Of a stretch of DNA of 12,021 nucleotides, positions 12,002 through 12,021 are shown one piece after another. Under the pieces are notes generated by a model. It was not told the origin of the DNA, searched no databases, and saw nothing but the letters and a program-made list of their open reading frames with translations. Source of the DNA: an uncultured Eubacteriales bacterium (GTDB lineage: Bacteria > Bacillota > Clostridia > Oscillospirales > UBA644); contig CAUHAO010000034.1 of NCBI GenBank assembly GCA_959604355.1, forward strand, positions 1 to 12,021. The letters are read 5' to 3'. A program made the position numbers and the translations under genes. Each line of letters opens with the position of its first letter. Position 1 is the stretch's first letter.

Positions 12002-12021
12002 GACGCCGTCAATAGAGCAGA

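Overview
The window looks like a chromosomal segment of a gut-type Clostridia/Firmicutes bacterium, perhaps Oscillospiraceae-like. The evidence is Gram-positive style GGAGG ribosome binding sites, consensus sigma-A promoters, a Firmicutes-type TndX-like serine recombinase tail (DUF4368), a YwlE-type phosphatase active site, and a polA with an eroded proofreading domain. The exact taxon cannot be fixed from sequence alone.

Left third (1 to about 3150) is AT-richer accessory DNA in visible decay. It opens with the 3' end of a coiled-coil protein with a C-terminal membrane anchor (3-398). A long gene-poor stretch follows, with two convincing intrinsic terminators and a tiny ORF. Next, on the minus strand, is a broken fragment of a GH38 alpha-mannosidase carrying two in-frame stops. 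An unassigned patch open in several frames comes next, then a small acidic protein of 73 aa with its own promoter and RBS. The stretch ends with the C-terminal remnant of a large serine recombinase whose catalytic half is missing. The recombinase tail lies beside a two-gene tRNA operon, a common setting for integrated elements.

Middle (3188-7123): on the minus strand, tRNA-Thr(GGT) and tRNA-Pro(GGG) are transcribed from a perfect TTGACA-N17-TATAAT promoter and end in a terminator. A DUF1294 membrane protein (minus) is divergent from a 1043-aa secreted multidomain protein (plus). That protein has a signal peptide, an InlB-like repeat, a glycine-rich GAGIGGG repeat region, a chitobiase-type domain and several Ig-like domains. 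Its own promoter shows that its true start is 3992.

Right (7224-12021): a compact minus-strand housekeeping operon, transcribed in the order polA, then a fused arginine-phosphatase/RimI-acetyltransferase gene, then tsaD. Gaps between genes are 1 and 4 nt. The operon ends at a strong terminator convergent with that of the secreted protein. polA serves DNA repair and replication, TsaD makes the t6A tRNA modification, and the fusion joins a protein phosphatase to a GNAT N-acetyltransferase.

No CRISPR array, intact transposase or complete novel defence-like system is visible. The items most worth a second look are the YwlE-RimI fusion, the hidden GH38 pseudogene, and the recombinase tail sitting behind a near-consensus promoter.
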